Below are positions 34,998 to 44,077 of a stretch of DNA of 64,000 nucleotides, in pieces. The DNA lies in contig NZ_JBHZRU010000003.1 of the NCBI RefSeq assembly GCF_043641925.1, positions 1 to 64,000 of the forward strand, in the 5' to 3' direction. The notes beneath the pieces are model-generated. The model was given only the letters and a program-made list of their open reading frames with translations, was not told the DNA's origin and did no database searches. The position numbers and the translations under genes were made by a program. Each line of letters opens with the position of its first letter. The stretch's first letter is position 1. The DNA comes from Paenisporosarcina quisquiliarum_A (GTDB lineage Bacteria; Bacillota; Bacilli; Bacillales_A; Planococcaceae).

Positions 34998-36344
34998 ATG
35001 CAGTTAACGATTAAAGCCACGGGCGATAATGTGAAGGCGATATCATTTTTGCTGTCAAAAAACCCGGAAAACTTGTATGAGCGAAATCATAAAGGGCATT
35101 TAGTGCGCCTTTTTTATAGTAAGTTTACAGAAACAGAGCTTGTGGTGACGATTTTTGTCACACCGGACCCAATTGAATTGGTTCGCAATAATTCCAAGTC
35201 AAATGATATTACCCACTATATAAATGATCGTGAGTTTGCAGTAAGTAGTATTTTTTGTTCTTTTATCCGCTCTGCACTTGGCACAGCTATAAATGGGCAA
35301 CCAAAAGAGGAACATGTTAAATGGGTGAATCATCCCTTTTCGTTCCAATTTGAATTTGGACCTGTAGCATCTTCTCTTTCAGATAAACAGTTACAAGATT
35401 TATTTGAACCGATTGGTTACAAAGTGATGATTACACGACCGGAACTGCAGTATTCTTTCCATATTAAAGACGAGAGCTCGGCTAGATATATTTCTTTAAA
35501 AGGTCAGCAAACACTTCAAGATGGCTTGAGACATTTATTTGTTTTGATACCTGTCATCGACAACTATAAACATTACTTTATTGATGAAAAAGAAATTGAA
35601 AAGCTGGAGCGCTATGGAGAGGGATGGCTAGAAAATCATCCGATGAAAGAATATATATATCGTCAATCACTCCGATTTAAAGAAGTATATAGTATCGTCG
35701 AAAACAAAAAATCAGATGAGGACAGAGAAAATGTTGTTAAAAAGACTCGTTTGAATGAACTTCGTTATGAAAAGATTGTAAGCACCATAAGTCAAATGCA
35801 ACCGAAAAGCATTGTAGATATTGGCTCTGGGGAAGGAAAGCTCTCTGAACTCCTTGGTTTTGTACAAGGAGTTCAGGAAGTGTTGGCAGTGGAGCCATCC
35901 CAGTCAGCTATGCTTAAAGCATTAAAACGCTTTGACAAAGTGAAGGGTCAGTCCAATTTTGTGATGCCAGAAACACTATGGGGCTCACTGTTCTATTATG
36001 ATGAAAGATTAAAAGGTAAGGATGTTGTTGTCTTGTGCGAGGTCATCGAACATATTGATGAGAGTCGTCTTCCCAAGGTTATGGAAACGATACTTGGGGA
36101 CTATCAACCTGGAATATTAATTATCACAACACCAAATCGTGAATATAACGAAGTGTACGATATGGAAGGTACTCTTCGTCACACCGATCATCGTTTTGAG
36201 TGGACAAGAGCAGAATTTCAACAGTGGTGTGCAGAAAGAAATCATCGAGACACATATAGTCTTAATTTTGAAGGAATTGGTGAAGAACATAACACACAAG
36301 GCTTTCCAACACAGATGTGTGTGTTTAAAAGAAAGGAGGATTAA
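34998..36344 (+). CDS. hen1: Hen1, 3'-terminal RNA ribose 2'-O-methyltransferase
   Basis: 448 aa. Methylates the 2'-OH at a break in RNA while Pnkp repairs it, so the resealed RNA resists the same ribotoxin. N-terminal half (1-240) is the bacterial Hen1 N domain that joins the Pnkp complex; C-terminal methyltransferase has VDIGSGEGKLSELL (SAM), CEVIEH (metal ligands Glu348, Glu351, His352) and RHTDHRFEWTRAEF. Full length. GAGG ribosome binding site; the stop is two bases before the pnkp start, so both are one operon. Divergent from yajQ. Confidence 0.95.
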   Translation: MQLTIKATGDNVKAISFLLSKNPENLYERNHKGHLVRLFYSKFTETELVVTIFVTPDPIELVRNNSKSNDITHYINDREFAVSSIFCSFIRSALGTAINGQPKEEHVKWVNHPFSFQFEFGPVASSLSDKQLQDLFEPIGYKVMITRPELQYSFHIKDESSARYISLKGQQTLQDGLRHLFVLIPVIDNYKHYFIDEKEIEKLERYGEGWLENHPMKEYIYRQSLRFKEVYSIVENKKSDEDRENVVKKTRLNELRYEKIVSTISQMQPKSIVDIGSGEGKLSELLGFVQGVQEVLAVEPSQSAMLKALKRFDKVKGQSNFVMPETLWGSLFYYDERLKGKDVVVLCEVIEHIDESRLPKVMETILGDYQPGILIITTPNREYNEVYDMEGTLRHTDHRFEWTRAEFQQWCAERNHRDTYSLNFEGIGEEHNTQGFPTQMCVFKRKED

Positions 36345-36346
36345 TC

Positions 36347-38938
36347 GTGCAAATCCAATTGCCATCTACAGGGATTGTCTTACTGATTGGACCATCCAAC
36401 AGCGGAAAGTCAACCTTATTAAATAGCATGATTGAAAAAGAAGTAATATTATCTTCTGAAGTAATTAGCTCAGATGACTTTCGAGTTTTAGTCAGTGATA
36501 AAGACTTTATTGAATGGAACGATAGACCAAAGGATGAAGCAGCAAGTCTGATGGATGAATACAGTTCGATTTCCAAAGAAGCCTTTTTAATGATGGATTC
36601 AATTATTGAAGCTCGATGTCGTTTAAATAAATTAACGTTTGTAGATGCAACTCATTTACACTCTGATGATCGTAAACGATATATTAGTTTGGCTCGTAAA
36701 AATAATGTACCAATCTTAGCTCTTGTTCTAGATGTACCTGAAAACGAACTAATAATTAGAGATGAACAACGAGATAAACCACGGGGAAAAAGACGTATCA
36801 AACAACAATACCAAACGTTTAAAAGAGAAAAAGGGTTTATCAAAAAAGAAGGATATTTATCTGTTTACAGCATTAAGGAAACAAATAATCTCGAGTTCAT
36901 TCGACGCAGTAGCTCGATTGAAATAGACATTCAACATGGAATTGATATTATTGGGGATATTCATGGTTGCTATGACGAAATGATTACCTTGCTTGAAGAG
37001 TTGGGTTATCAAAAAGATTTAAATGGTCTTTATATCCATCCTGAAAGAAGAAAATTTGTTTCCATAGGAGACGTCATGAGTAGAGGTCCTCATTCACTTA
37101 AGACGATGCTTTTTTTCTACGCACATGTTCAACAGCATGCTGCCTATATGGTAGACAGTAATCATGGTTGGAAAATTGCAAGATGGCTTGAGGGAAGAGA
37201 TGTAACAATGAGCCATGGAGATGAAAAAGTTATAGAGGAATTTATTTCCTATGAAGCGGAAAATGGAATTGAAAAAACTCAACAAACAAAACAGTCACTA
37301 AAAGAGTTTCTTTTAAAATCGCCATCACATTATGTCTTTACCAAGAATGGTGTTCAAACACTAATTTGTGCACATGCGGGTATTAAAGATGACATGATCG
37401 GTAAGGAATCTGATTCCGTAAGTGATTTCTGTCGTTTTGGAGATACAGGTGGGTTTGATGAAAAAGGGAATCCACAACGTAAAGATTGGACCGTTAACCA
37501 TAAAAGAAGTTCACTTATTGTCTGGGGACATGATCCGAAGCCCCGACCATTAGTGATCAACAATACAATCAATATTGATCAAGGTGTTGTTTTTGGTGGA
37601 GCATTAACTGCTTTCCGGTATCCAGAAGAGGAGTTTGTTTCGGTAAACGCAAATCATGATTACTCAGGAGACACAAACAATCCATTAAAAGAGTGGGAGA
37701 AAACCCGTTTTAATCCGCCAAACCTAGCAAAGTTTATTAACGGATTTTCTGTAAATACCGAAGAACTAGGTGAAATTAAAATTCATCAAGATAATGTAAA
37801 ACCTGCGATTGATACAGTTTCACACTTTACCATTCCGATTGAACAATTAATTTATATTCCTCCAACTATGAGTCCGACACCCGCTTCATCCGCATTAGAT
37901 GACTACTTGGAGCATCCGAAAGAAGCAATTGATTACTATAGAGGTCAAGGCATTCAAACTATGGTGGCTGAAAAGAAACACATGGGAAGTAGAGGGGTTT
38001 TATTCCTGTTTAAAGATATTGAATCTGCTATCAAGCATACAACTATTGAGTCACTAGGAGTCATTTACTCAAGAAGTGGGAAACGCTTCTTTGATACAGA
38101 AACAGAAGAACAAATTGTTTCAAAAATTAATCTTGAATTACATGATAAAGGATATTTTGATAAGCATAATACTGACTATTTGATTCTAGACGCTGAAATC
38201 ATGCCATGGAACCTTAAAGCGAAAGAGTTAATCAGCAGCCAATATGCCCATGTTGCGGAAAATGCAATTCTTGATCGCACAAAGCTGAAGGAAAAGATTG
38301 AAGTTGTAGTTGGTCGAAATGACGAATTAAATGTTTGGCTGCATGAATACGAAGAGAAATTGAATAATGCTCATACTTTTAGTGAAGTATTTCAAAAGTA
38401 TTGTTGGACGATTGAAGATATCAATTCCATTCAAATTGCACCATTCCATTTACTAGCACATAGTAATCAAACATTCTTTGATCAGCCACATACGTGGCAT
38501 ATGGGAATGAATCGTGAATTTGCAAATCAATCCAAAATATTTGTAGAGACAGATTACAAAGTCATAACAGATGAAACAAGTGAAGAAGAAGTCATTAAAT
38601 GGTGGAATGAAATGACAAGTGATGGACATGAAGGGATTGTTATTAAACCAGAATTTTATGTAGCAAGAAATAAAGGCAAGTTACTTCAACCCGCTATCAA
38701 AGTGAGAGGGAGAAAATACCTTAAAATCATTTATGGTATGGATTATTTACTACCACAAAATCTTAATAGGTTAAAGTCTAGAAATACTGGTAGAAAGCAA
38801 AAAATGGCCCTTAAAGAATTTGCGTTAGGAGTCGAAGGCATACAAAGATATGTTCAAAAGGAATCAATTGAAAGAGTTCATGAATGTGTTCTAGGTACTT
38901 TAGCATTGGAATCAGACATTGTAGATCCTAGATTATAA
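36347..38938 (+). CDS. pnkp: Pnkp, polynucleotide kinase-phosphatase-ligase for RNA repair
   Basis: 863 aa with all three modules. 5'-OH kinase: P-loop GPSNSGKS (15-22) and lid arginines (GKRRIKQQ). 2',3'-phosphatase of the calcineurin type: GDIHGCYD (Asp204, His206), GDVMSRG, SNHGWK, CAHAGI, VWGHDPKPR. Adenylyltransferase: KHMGSRG with nucleophile Lys544, and later EGIVIKPE and KVRGRKYLKIIYG. Alone it heals ends; ligation needs Hen1. GTG start with AAAGGAGG upstream. Repairs tRNAs cut by toxins such as anticodon nucleases (known for Clostridium and Anabaena homologues). Confidence 0.96.
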   Translation: MQIQLPSTGIVLLIGPSNSGKSTLLNSMIEKEVILSSEVISSDDFRVLVSDKDFIEWNDRPKDEAASLMDEYSSISKEAFLMMDSIIEARCRLNKLTFVDATHLHSDDRKRYISLARKNNVPILALVLDVPENELIIRDEQRDKPRGKRRIKQQYQTFKREKGFIKKEGYLSVYSIKETNNLEFIRRSSSIEIDIQHGIDIIGDIHGCYDEMITLLEELGYQKDLNGLYIHPERRKFVSIGDVMSRGPHSLKTMLFFYAHVQQHAAYMVDSNHGWKIARWLEGRDVTMSHGDEKVIEEFISYEAENGIEKTQQTKQSLKEFLLKSPSHYVFTKNGVQTLICAHAGIKDDMIGKESDSVSDFCRFGDTGGFDEKGNPQRKDWTVNHKRSSLIVWGHDPKPRPLVINNTINIDQGVVFGGALTAFRYPEEEFVSVNANHDYSGDTNNPLKEWEKTRFNPPNLAKFINGFSVNTEELGEIKIHQDNVKPAIDTVSHFTIPIEQLIYIPPTMSPTPASSALDDYLEHPKEAIDYYRGQGIQTMVAEKKHMGSRGVLFLFKDIESAIKHTTIESLGVIYSRSGKRFFDTETEEQIVSKINLELHDKGYFDKHNTDYLILDAEIMPWNLKAKELISSQYAHVAENAILDRTKLKEKIEVVVGRNDELNVWLHEYEEKLNNAHTFSEVFQKYCWTIEDINSIQIAPFHLLAHSNQTFFDQPHTWHMGMNREFANQSKIFVETDYKVITDETSEEEVIKWWNEMTSDGHEGIVIKPEFYVARNKGKLLQPAIKVRGRKYLKIIYGMDYLLPQNLNRLKSRNTGRKQKMALKEFALGVEGIQRYVQKESIERVHECVLGTLALESDIVDPRL

Positions 38939-39035
38939 AAAGCAACATATCAATTGGTTACAGAGATTGAATTGTGTTATATGAATAGCAACAAGGAATG
39001 AATAAGGCACAATTGTGATATTTATTCTGAAATAT

Positions 39036-39073
39036 AAAAGGCAGCCGAGATTATATCTTGGGCTGCCTTTATA
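39036..39073 (+). terminator. Terminator of the hen1-pnkp operon
   Basis: AAAGGCAGCC / GGCTGCCTTT with a 14-nt loop; weak T-run after it. Confidence 0.65.
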
Positions 39074-39148
39074 GATGTCAAAAAACATTAATTCGAGCTC
39101 TAAAAATAAAATACAGATTTTTATTAAGTTGTTTGATATATAACCTAA

Positions 39149-39340
39149 CTAAAGTTTATTGAGAAAATCAACCTTCTTCTCAATTCTATCAAGCTGATTT
39201 TTACGTCCTTTGTTAGAACGTACAATTGAAATAATGAATCCGATGATTCCTGCCAAAATAGCAAGTAATATGAGTTGGAAGATCGCATCACCGATACTAA
39301 AAAACTGCACGGTATGTTCACTTGTTAAGATTAATATCAT
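39149..39340 (-). CDS. Small membrane protein, DUF4083-like
   Basis: 63 aa: acidic head, one membrane segment (about 19-41, IFQLILLAILAGIIGFIISIV), then basic SNKGRKNQLDRIEKKVDFL, a short amphipathic coil. The pattern GDAIFQL + segment + R-S-x-K-x-R-x-NQLDRIEKK is that of the DUF4083 family of Bacillus. AAAGGAT nine bases before the ATG. Function unknown. Confidence 0.65.
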   Translation of the reverse strand: MILILTSEHTVQFFSIGDAIFQLILLAILAGIIGFIISIVRSNKGRKNQLDRIEKKVDFLNKL

Positions 39341-39382
39341 ATAATTTCTATCCTTTTCATATTCATTTAGTTATTTCTATCG

Positions 39383-39541
39383 TCACGAACATTTCTCACA
39401 AATAAAAATTCCTTCATTTTTCAAATATGCTTTGATTTCTGTAAATCCTTTACGCTTTGGGAATTTTAGTTTTACGAAAACTACTTCATCATCTTTAATG
39501 TCACTATGACAAACCGAACATTTTGGATTCTCTCCGTACAT
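39383..39541 (-). CDS. Small CxxC-CxxC zinc-ribbon protein
   Basis: 52 aa: MYGENPKCSVC at the start and FICEKCS at the end form a four-Cys site around a basic middle (KLKFPKRKGFTEIKAYLK). Similar short proteins in Bacillus are often misnamed as iron-hydroxamate transporter parts. Start at the second ATG, nine bases after GGAG; the first ATG touches that site. Lies 42 bp upstream of the DUF4083-like gene on the same strand, so perhaps one transcript. Confidence 0.65.
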   Translation of the reverse strand: MYGENPKCSVCHSDIKDDEVVFVKLKFPKRKGFTEIKAYLKNEGIFICEKCS

Positions 39542-39693
39542 CGATAACATCTCCAATTAAATTTAAGTGTTTTGTTTATATACGATTGAAATAAAGATAG
39601 GTTTCCTAAATAGACAAAAAATGTTAATGTTACTTACAATCTTACATAAATTTAATTTTGTTGGAATGCGAAATGAAAATTGGGGGGATCCAT

Positions 39694-40530
39694 ATGGAAT
39701 TTGATTTAAAGCACGGGAAGAGAGACCGAGAATTACCTGCTAAACGTGAGCAACTTTTACAAAATGCGTTAGCAGACCTAACTGCAGATATAAATGTGAT
39801 CGCTATTTACCTCGCCGGATCTTTAGGACGAGGAGATTTTGATCTGTATTCAGATATTGATTTACATATAGTTGTTAAGGAAGGCACTAAAAATTACTTT
39901 ATACTTGATAAGAAAAATCGGGCTGCAAAGTGGGGGAATGTTTTATTTTACGAAGGCATCTCGGCTAGCCCAGTTGTCGTCACTCATTACGATAATTTTA
40001 TTAAAGTGGATAGCTGGTATCATACGTTAGAAGAAATTGAGCCATCTATTTGGTTAAGAGGAATAAAACCATTGTATGATCCTTCTGAAATTCTTAACCC
40101 TATAATAGAAGAGGTTTCGAATAAACGATTAGAACTTGAAGAAGCTGATATAACCTACTGGAAAACAAAAGTATTAGCATTTATGCACGAAACATACCGT
40201 TCAACCATGCGTAATGAAATATACTATGCACTTTCCAATTTAGATCGCATACGTTGGCTAATTGCGGATGGATGGTACATGGAAATGGAAAAACATTTGG
40301 ACAGCTCATATGGGGTATGGTCCAAAATTGAAGGATCTCGCAGTCAACTGAGTAAAGAACAACTTGAAATGTTAGCATCATGGGACTCTAGCCGAGATGC
40401 CAATAGAATTTTTGAAACCATGAACAGTATGTATCCAGAACTCATGCGATTAAATAACTCGTTATGTCAAAAAGTAAACTTAGATGCAGAGAATGAGAAG
40501 TTTAAGACCATTTTAAAAATGGTTTTATAA
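39694..40530 (+). CDS. Nucleotidyltransferase domain protein
   Basis: 278 aa. LAGSLGRGDFDLYSDIDLHIVV is the GSx-DxD pattern of the polymerase-beta nucleotidyltransferase fold, followed by a helical C-terminal half (IRWLIADGWYMEMEKH). This arrangement resembles aminoglycoside nucleotidyltransferases and relatives, but the substrate cannot be decided. GGGGGGAT before ATG 39694 sets the start; the earlier frame start lacks one. Terminator at 40553-40580. Confidence 0.8.
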   Translation: MEFDLKHGKRDRELPAKREQLLQNALADLTADINVIAIYLAGSLGRGDFDLYSDIDLHIVVKEGTKNYFILDKKNRAAKWGNVLFYEGISASPVVVTHYDNFIKVDSWYHTLEEIEPSIWLRGIKPLYDPSEILNPIIEEVSNKRLELEEADITYWKTKVLAFMHETYRSTMRNEIYYALSNLDRIRWLIADGWYMEMEKHLDSSYGVWSKIEGSRSQLSKEQLEMLASWDSSRDANRIFETMNSMYPELMRLNNSLCQKVNLDAENEKFKTILKMVL

Positions 40531-40552
40531 TTTTATGCAATTTAGAAATACT

Positions 40553-40580
40553 ACGGCCGGATATTTCCGGTCGTTTTTTA
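40553..40580 (+). terminator. Terminator of the nucleotidyltransferase gene
   Basis: ACGGCCGG / CCGGTCGT with ATATTT loop, then TTTTTT. Confidence 0.8.
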
Positions 40581-40687
40581 TTTTATCAAGCTGATTATTA
40601 GAGGATTTCATCTTAAGCATGTATTATTTCTTAATGAAAGCTTTTAATTCAAAGTATTTTTCGATTAATTAAAAGGAGTGAAACAAT

Positions 40688-41704
40688 TTGTCATCTAATG
40701 AAAAGAAAACATTTAATCATATACCATTATCCGTTCTGGATTTAGCACCAATTAATGTTGGCAGTAATGCAGGACAATCATTTAAAAATAGTGTTGAATT
40801 GGCACAACATGTAGAAAAATTAGGTTTTAATCGCTATTGGCTAGCAGAGCATCATAATATGCCTGGTATCGCGAGTTCCGCAACCTCCGTCATCATTGGG
40901 CATATCGCCAGCGCAACAAACCACATCCGTGTAGGTTCAGGAGGCATTATGTTGCCTAACCACGCACCTTTGGTCATTGCCGAACAGTTTGGAACACTTG
41001 AATCATTATATCCTGGTCGAATTGATTTGGGTCTTGGCCGAGCACCAGGAAGTGATCAAGCAACTGCCTATGCGCTTCGTCGTACTTTGCAAAGTACAGG
41101 AGATGATTTCCCTGCTCAAGTAGAAGAACTTGAATCTTTCTTTGATCAAGGACTTGCAGGAAGAGTTCGCGCATTTCCAGGGGAAGGGCTAGATATTCCA
41201 CTTTGGCTTTTAGGGTCAAGTGGCTTTAGCGCTAAACTAGCTGCAGAAAAAGGACTTCCTTTTTCATTTGCGAGTCATTTTTCAAATGAATACACGTTAC
41301 CAGCAATGCAGATATACCATCAACATTTCAAGCCATCGAAAGTGCTGAAGGAACCTTATGCTATGCTCGGTGTTAATGTGATTGTTGCAGAAACAGATGA
41401 AAGAGCTAAATGGTTGGCAACTTCTCAGCAACAACAAATGTTCGATTTGATGAGAGGGATGCCAAAACAATTCCAACCACCTATCGATGATCTGAATGCC
41501 GCATGGACAATTAGAGAACAAGCAACATTTGAAGAAAAACTTGCATCTACCTCAACGATAGTTGGTAGTCCTGAAACAGTGAAACGAAAACTTGAAAGCT
41601 TTATAAAAGATACCAGAGCAAACGAAATCATTATCAACTCACACATTTTCCATCAAGAAGACCGATTACGTTCTTATGAACTTGTTGCAGAGATGATGGA
41701 TTAA
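40688..41704 (+). CDS. LLM-class flavin-dependent oxidoreductase (MsnO8-type)
   Basis: 338 aa, bacterial luciferase-like TIM barrel. SVLDLAPINVGSNAGQSFKNSV, RYWLAEHHNMPGIASSATSV, RVGSGGIMLPNHAPLVIAEQFGTLE, LGLGRAPGSDQATAYALRR are family hallmarks. Related to B. subtilis YceB/YwcH and E. coli YhbW; needs reduced FMN; substrate unknown. TTG start with AAGGAG upstream. Followed after 80 bp by a HAD phosphatase gene. Confidence 0.9.
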   Translation: MSSNEKKTFNHIPLSVLDLAPINVGSNAGQSFKNSVELAQHVEKLGFNRYWLAEHHNMPGIASSATSVIIGHIASATNHIRVGSGGIMLPNHAPLVIAEQFGTLESLYPGRIDLGLGRAPGSDQATAYALRRTLQSTGDDFPAQVEELESFFDQGLAGRVRAFPGEGLDIPLWLLGSSGFSAKLAAEKGLPFSFASHFSNEYTLPAMQIYHQHFKPSKVLKEPYAMLGVNVIVAETDERAKWLATSQQQQMFDLMRGMPKQFQPPIDDLNAAWTIREQATFEEKLASTSTIVGSPETVKRKLESFIKDTRANEIIINSHIFHQEDRLRSYELVAEMMD

Positions 41705-41784
41705 TTTTAAATGGCATGACTTCTGATGAAAACGGGTAGAGATTTAAAGAATCGACTGATCGTTTAACAGAAGGAGGCTATCAC

Positions 41785-42582
41785 ATGGCAGGATATATTT
41801 TTGATTTAGATGGAACCATATATCTAGGAGATAAATTAATTGACGGAGCTTTAGAAACGTATAATTATTTGATTTCAAATGGCCATAAAGTGGTGTTTGT
41901 TACAAATAAACCAATTGCTTCTCAAGAAGACTACCATCAAAAACTAACAAAATTCGGATTTGATGTAACTGTCAATCAAATTATAAATTCAAGTTACGCT
42001 ACTGCAATTTATCTAACCAAATATGCAGAACAAGAAGATAAAGTTTATGTCGTGGGAGAGAAACCGCTAATTGACGAGTTGAATCAAGCGAAAATTGTAA
42101 TGACAGAAAACCCGTTAGATGCAAATTATGTTGTAGTGAGCTGGGACCGCCAATTCACATATGAAAAACTAAATAATATGTATCAAGCATGGAAAAGTGG
42201 TGCGAAGATTGTTGCGACTAATCCAGATCGTACATGTCCAGTAGATGGTGGTGAAGTACCAGATTGTGGTTCAATTATGGCTGCTTTCACTGCAGCTAGT
42301 GGCCATGAAATTACAGAAATCGGTGGGAAGCCTTCCCGTCTTATGGCTGATTTGGTTCTAGAAGAAGTGCTACAAATGCCCGCAAATGAATGTTTGTTGA
42401 TTGGTGATCGATTAGAAACCGATATACTCATGGGTAATAATGCACTTCTAACCACCATATTAGTATTATCCGGCGTCACTACTGAACAAATGGAGAAGGA
42501 ATCAACAATTAAAGCTAATTACACATTACCAAGTGTAAAAGAATTACCAGACTTGATTGAAAAAACACTGAATCGAGTCTGA
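41785..42582 (+). CDS. HAD-superfamily phosphatase, NagD/AraL/YutF type
   Basis: 265 aa. Motif I IFDLDGTIYLGD (catalytic Asp in DLDGT), motif II FVTNKP, type IIA cap, and motif III/IV CLLIGDRLETDILMGNN with KPS before it. Removes phosphate from small sugar phosphates or nucleotides in the cytoplasm; exact substrate unknown. AGGAGG before the ATG. Terminator at 42599-42636. Confidence 0.9.
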   Translation: MAGYIFDLDGTIYLGDKLIDGALETYNYLISNGHKVVFVTNKPIASQEDYHQKLTKFGFDVTVNQIINSSYATAIYLTKYAEQEDKVYVVGEKPLIDELNQAKIVMTENPLDANYVVVSWDRQFTYEKLNNMYQAWKSGAKIVATNPDRTCPVDGGEVPDCGSIMAAFTAASGHEITEIGGKPSRLMADLVLEEVLQMPANECLLIGDRLETDILMGNNALLTTILVLSGVTTEQMEKESTIKANYTLPSVKELPDLIEKTLNRV

Positions 42583-42598
42583 AATATTAATAAAATAC

Positions 42599-42636
42599 AA
42601 AAAGCGTCCGAAGCTACATGTCGGACGCTTTTTTTG
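42599..42636 (+). terminator. Terminator of the HAD phosphatase gene
   Basis: AAAAAGCGTCCGA / TCGGACGCTTTTT, then TTT; among the strongest in the window. Confidence 0.85.
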
Positions 42637-42840
42637 TATCGATTGCAACTTAAGAATTATTCAATTGTAATTGGAGTGTATTGAAAATTTTCGATATTCT
42701 CCAATATTCTTGTGAAGTATAACTAATGTTTTAGTTAATTAAAAATCATATATTTTGAGTTGGTTACATAGTTGTTTGCTCCAAAAGTACAGACATTTTT
42801 AATTTTTATTTTAATTGAGATTTTGTTCAATGTAGTGCAA

Positions 42841-42950
42841 GACGGCAACTCCAGCGGGAATAGCATGAGCTGAAGGCCCCGCATTAACGTAGTGATGAGG
42901 AGACTGAAGCCATGCCCGCGGAAAGCTTCCGTCTGAAACGGAAATAAAGA
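42841..42950. repeat. Dispersed intergenic repeat of Bacillales type
   Basis: GC-rich block in AT-rich surroundings: CAACTCCAGCGGGAATAGCA, TGAGCTGAAGGCCCCGC, GATGAGGAGACTGAAGCCAT, GCCCGCGGAAAGC. I recognise the pattern (CTCC-GCGGG ... CCCCGC ... GAGGAG ... CCGCGGAAAGC) from intergenic repeats common in Bacillaceae and Planococcaceae; a related element is at 50499-50630. No gene here, and nothing else is seen in the rest of the 42637-43147 gap. Confidence 0.65.
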
Positions 42951-43147
42951 GTATTTATTTTAAATTTACGTTACAAATTCTTTTACAAGAAATTCCTTTT
43001 AAATATAAAAGAACTTAAATTAAATCGATTTATTTCACAAATTTAATCAATTCAAATCAATAATTTAATGATTTTATATACATACTACAAGCATGGTAAT
43101 GAATATGTTTGCATTCCTAGCCAATTTAAGAGGAGGAAATATCACAT

Positions 43148-43942
43148 ATGAGCATAAGTAATGAAATTCATTCGTTAAAAGAATACAGTAGTGGTCTACG
43201 AAATGTCTTAAGTATGTATTTAAATACCAACCCAGGTGATCATGAACAAACAAATGGTGCATGGAAAATTCATTTAAAAAATGGCATGAAAGACTTAGAA
43301 AAATTTTTAGCCGGTTCAGATAAAGAAGAAGAATTAAAGTCATTTCAAGGATTAAAGAAAAAAGTAATGAGTGAAATAGAAGACAATAAAGTGGATTTGC
43401 ACAAAGGCGTCGTTATTTTTGCTTCTGACAACCCAGAACTTTGGTCAGTTCATTATGTTCAAATCCCGGTTAAAACAAGTTTTGATTGGGAAGACAAGCC
43501 TGTGCTTGAACAATTTGAATACATGTATAAAGCATATCCAGAAGCAGCAATTGTATTACCTAGCTTTGGGGAAGTACGCATCCTTGACACGGCAATGGGA
43601 TTTCTTCGGGACGATTTATCATTTGTATTTGATCCGAACCTGGAAACATGGGGAGAGGAAAAGAAAATGGATTTCACCGGGAAGCATGTAATTGGGAGTA
43701 GCAAAGTGGATTTCATTGAATCTCGACTTAGAGAGAATTTGATTAGGTTTTATAAAGGAATGGGTACACATGTTGAACGCTTAATGAAAGAAAGAGGTTG
43801 GAAAGAGGTTCATGTAGCAGGGGAAGCAGAATTAGCCATTGCTTTTTCTGAAAACCTTAGAAAAAAACCAGAAAGTTGTATTTACAAAAATCTAAATAAC
43901 AGCAAACCGCATGAAATTATCCATCAAGTTTTTGAGAAATAA
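43148..43942 (+). CDS. Release-factor-like protein (baeRF/VLRF1-related), tentative
   Basis: 264 aa. VLSMYLNTNPGD at the start, KNGMKDLEKFL, GVVIFASDN, and VHYVQIPVKTSF look like bacterial members of the archaeo-eukaryotic release factor superfamily (baeRF, family 10 type), with an RNase E/G-like barrel and a C-terminal half for the ribosome or tRNA. The eRF1 GGQ tripeptide is absent; the loop is TGKHVIGSSKVD. May act in ribosome rescue or peptidyl-tRNA release, by family only. GGAGGAAAT before the ATG. Single gene. Confidence 0.6.
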   Translation: MSISNEIHSLKEYSSGLRNVLSMYLNTNPGDHEQTNGAWKIHLKNGMKDLEKFLAGSDKEEELKSFQGLKKKVMSEIEDNKVDLHKGVVIFASDNPELWSVHYVQIPVKTSFDWEDKPVLEQFEYMYKAYPEAAIVLPSFGEVRILDTAMGFLRDDLSFVFDPNLETWGEEKKMDFTGKHVIGSSKVDFIESRLRENLIRFYKGMGTHVERLMKERGWKEVHVAGEAELAIAFSENLRKKPESCIYKNLNNSKPHEIIHQVFEK

Positions 43943-44077
43943 TCAGATAAATGTATTCTTAAAATCCTTCTTGATTCCTGGAAGGATTTTTTATATTGTT
44001 TCAATGAAATAAGTCCTATATAGTTATCGTATTGAATGAAAATTCAGAATACAATAACAAGAAAAGGGGACAAACGT

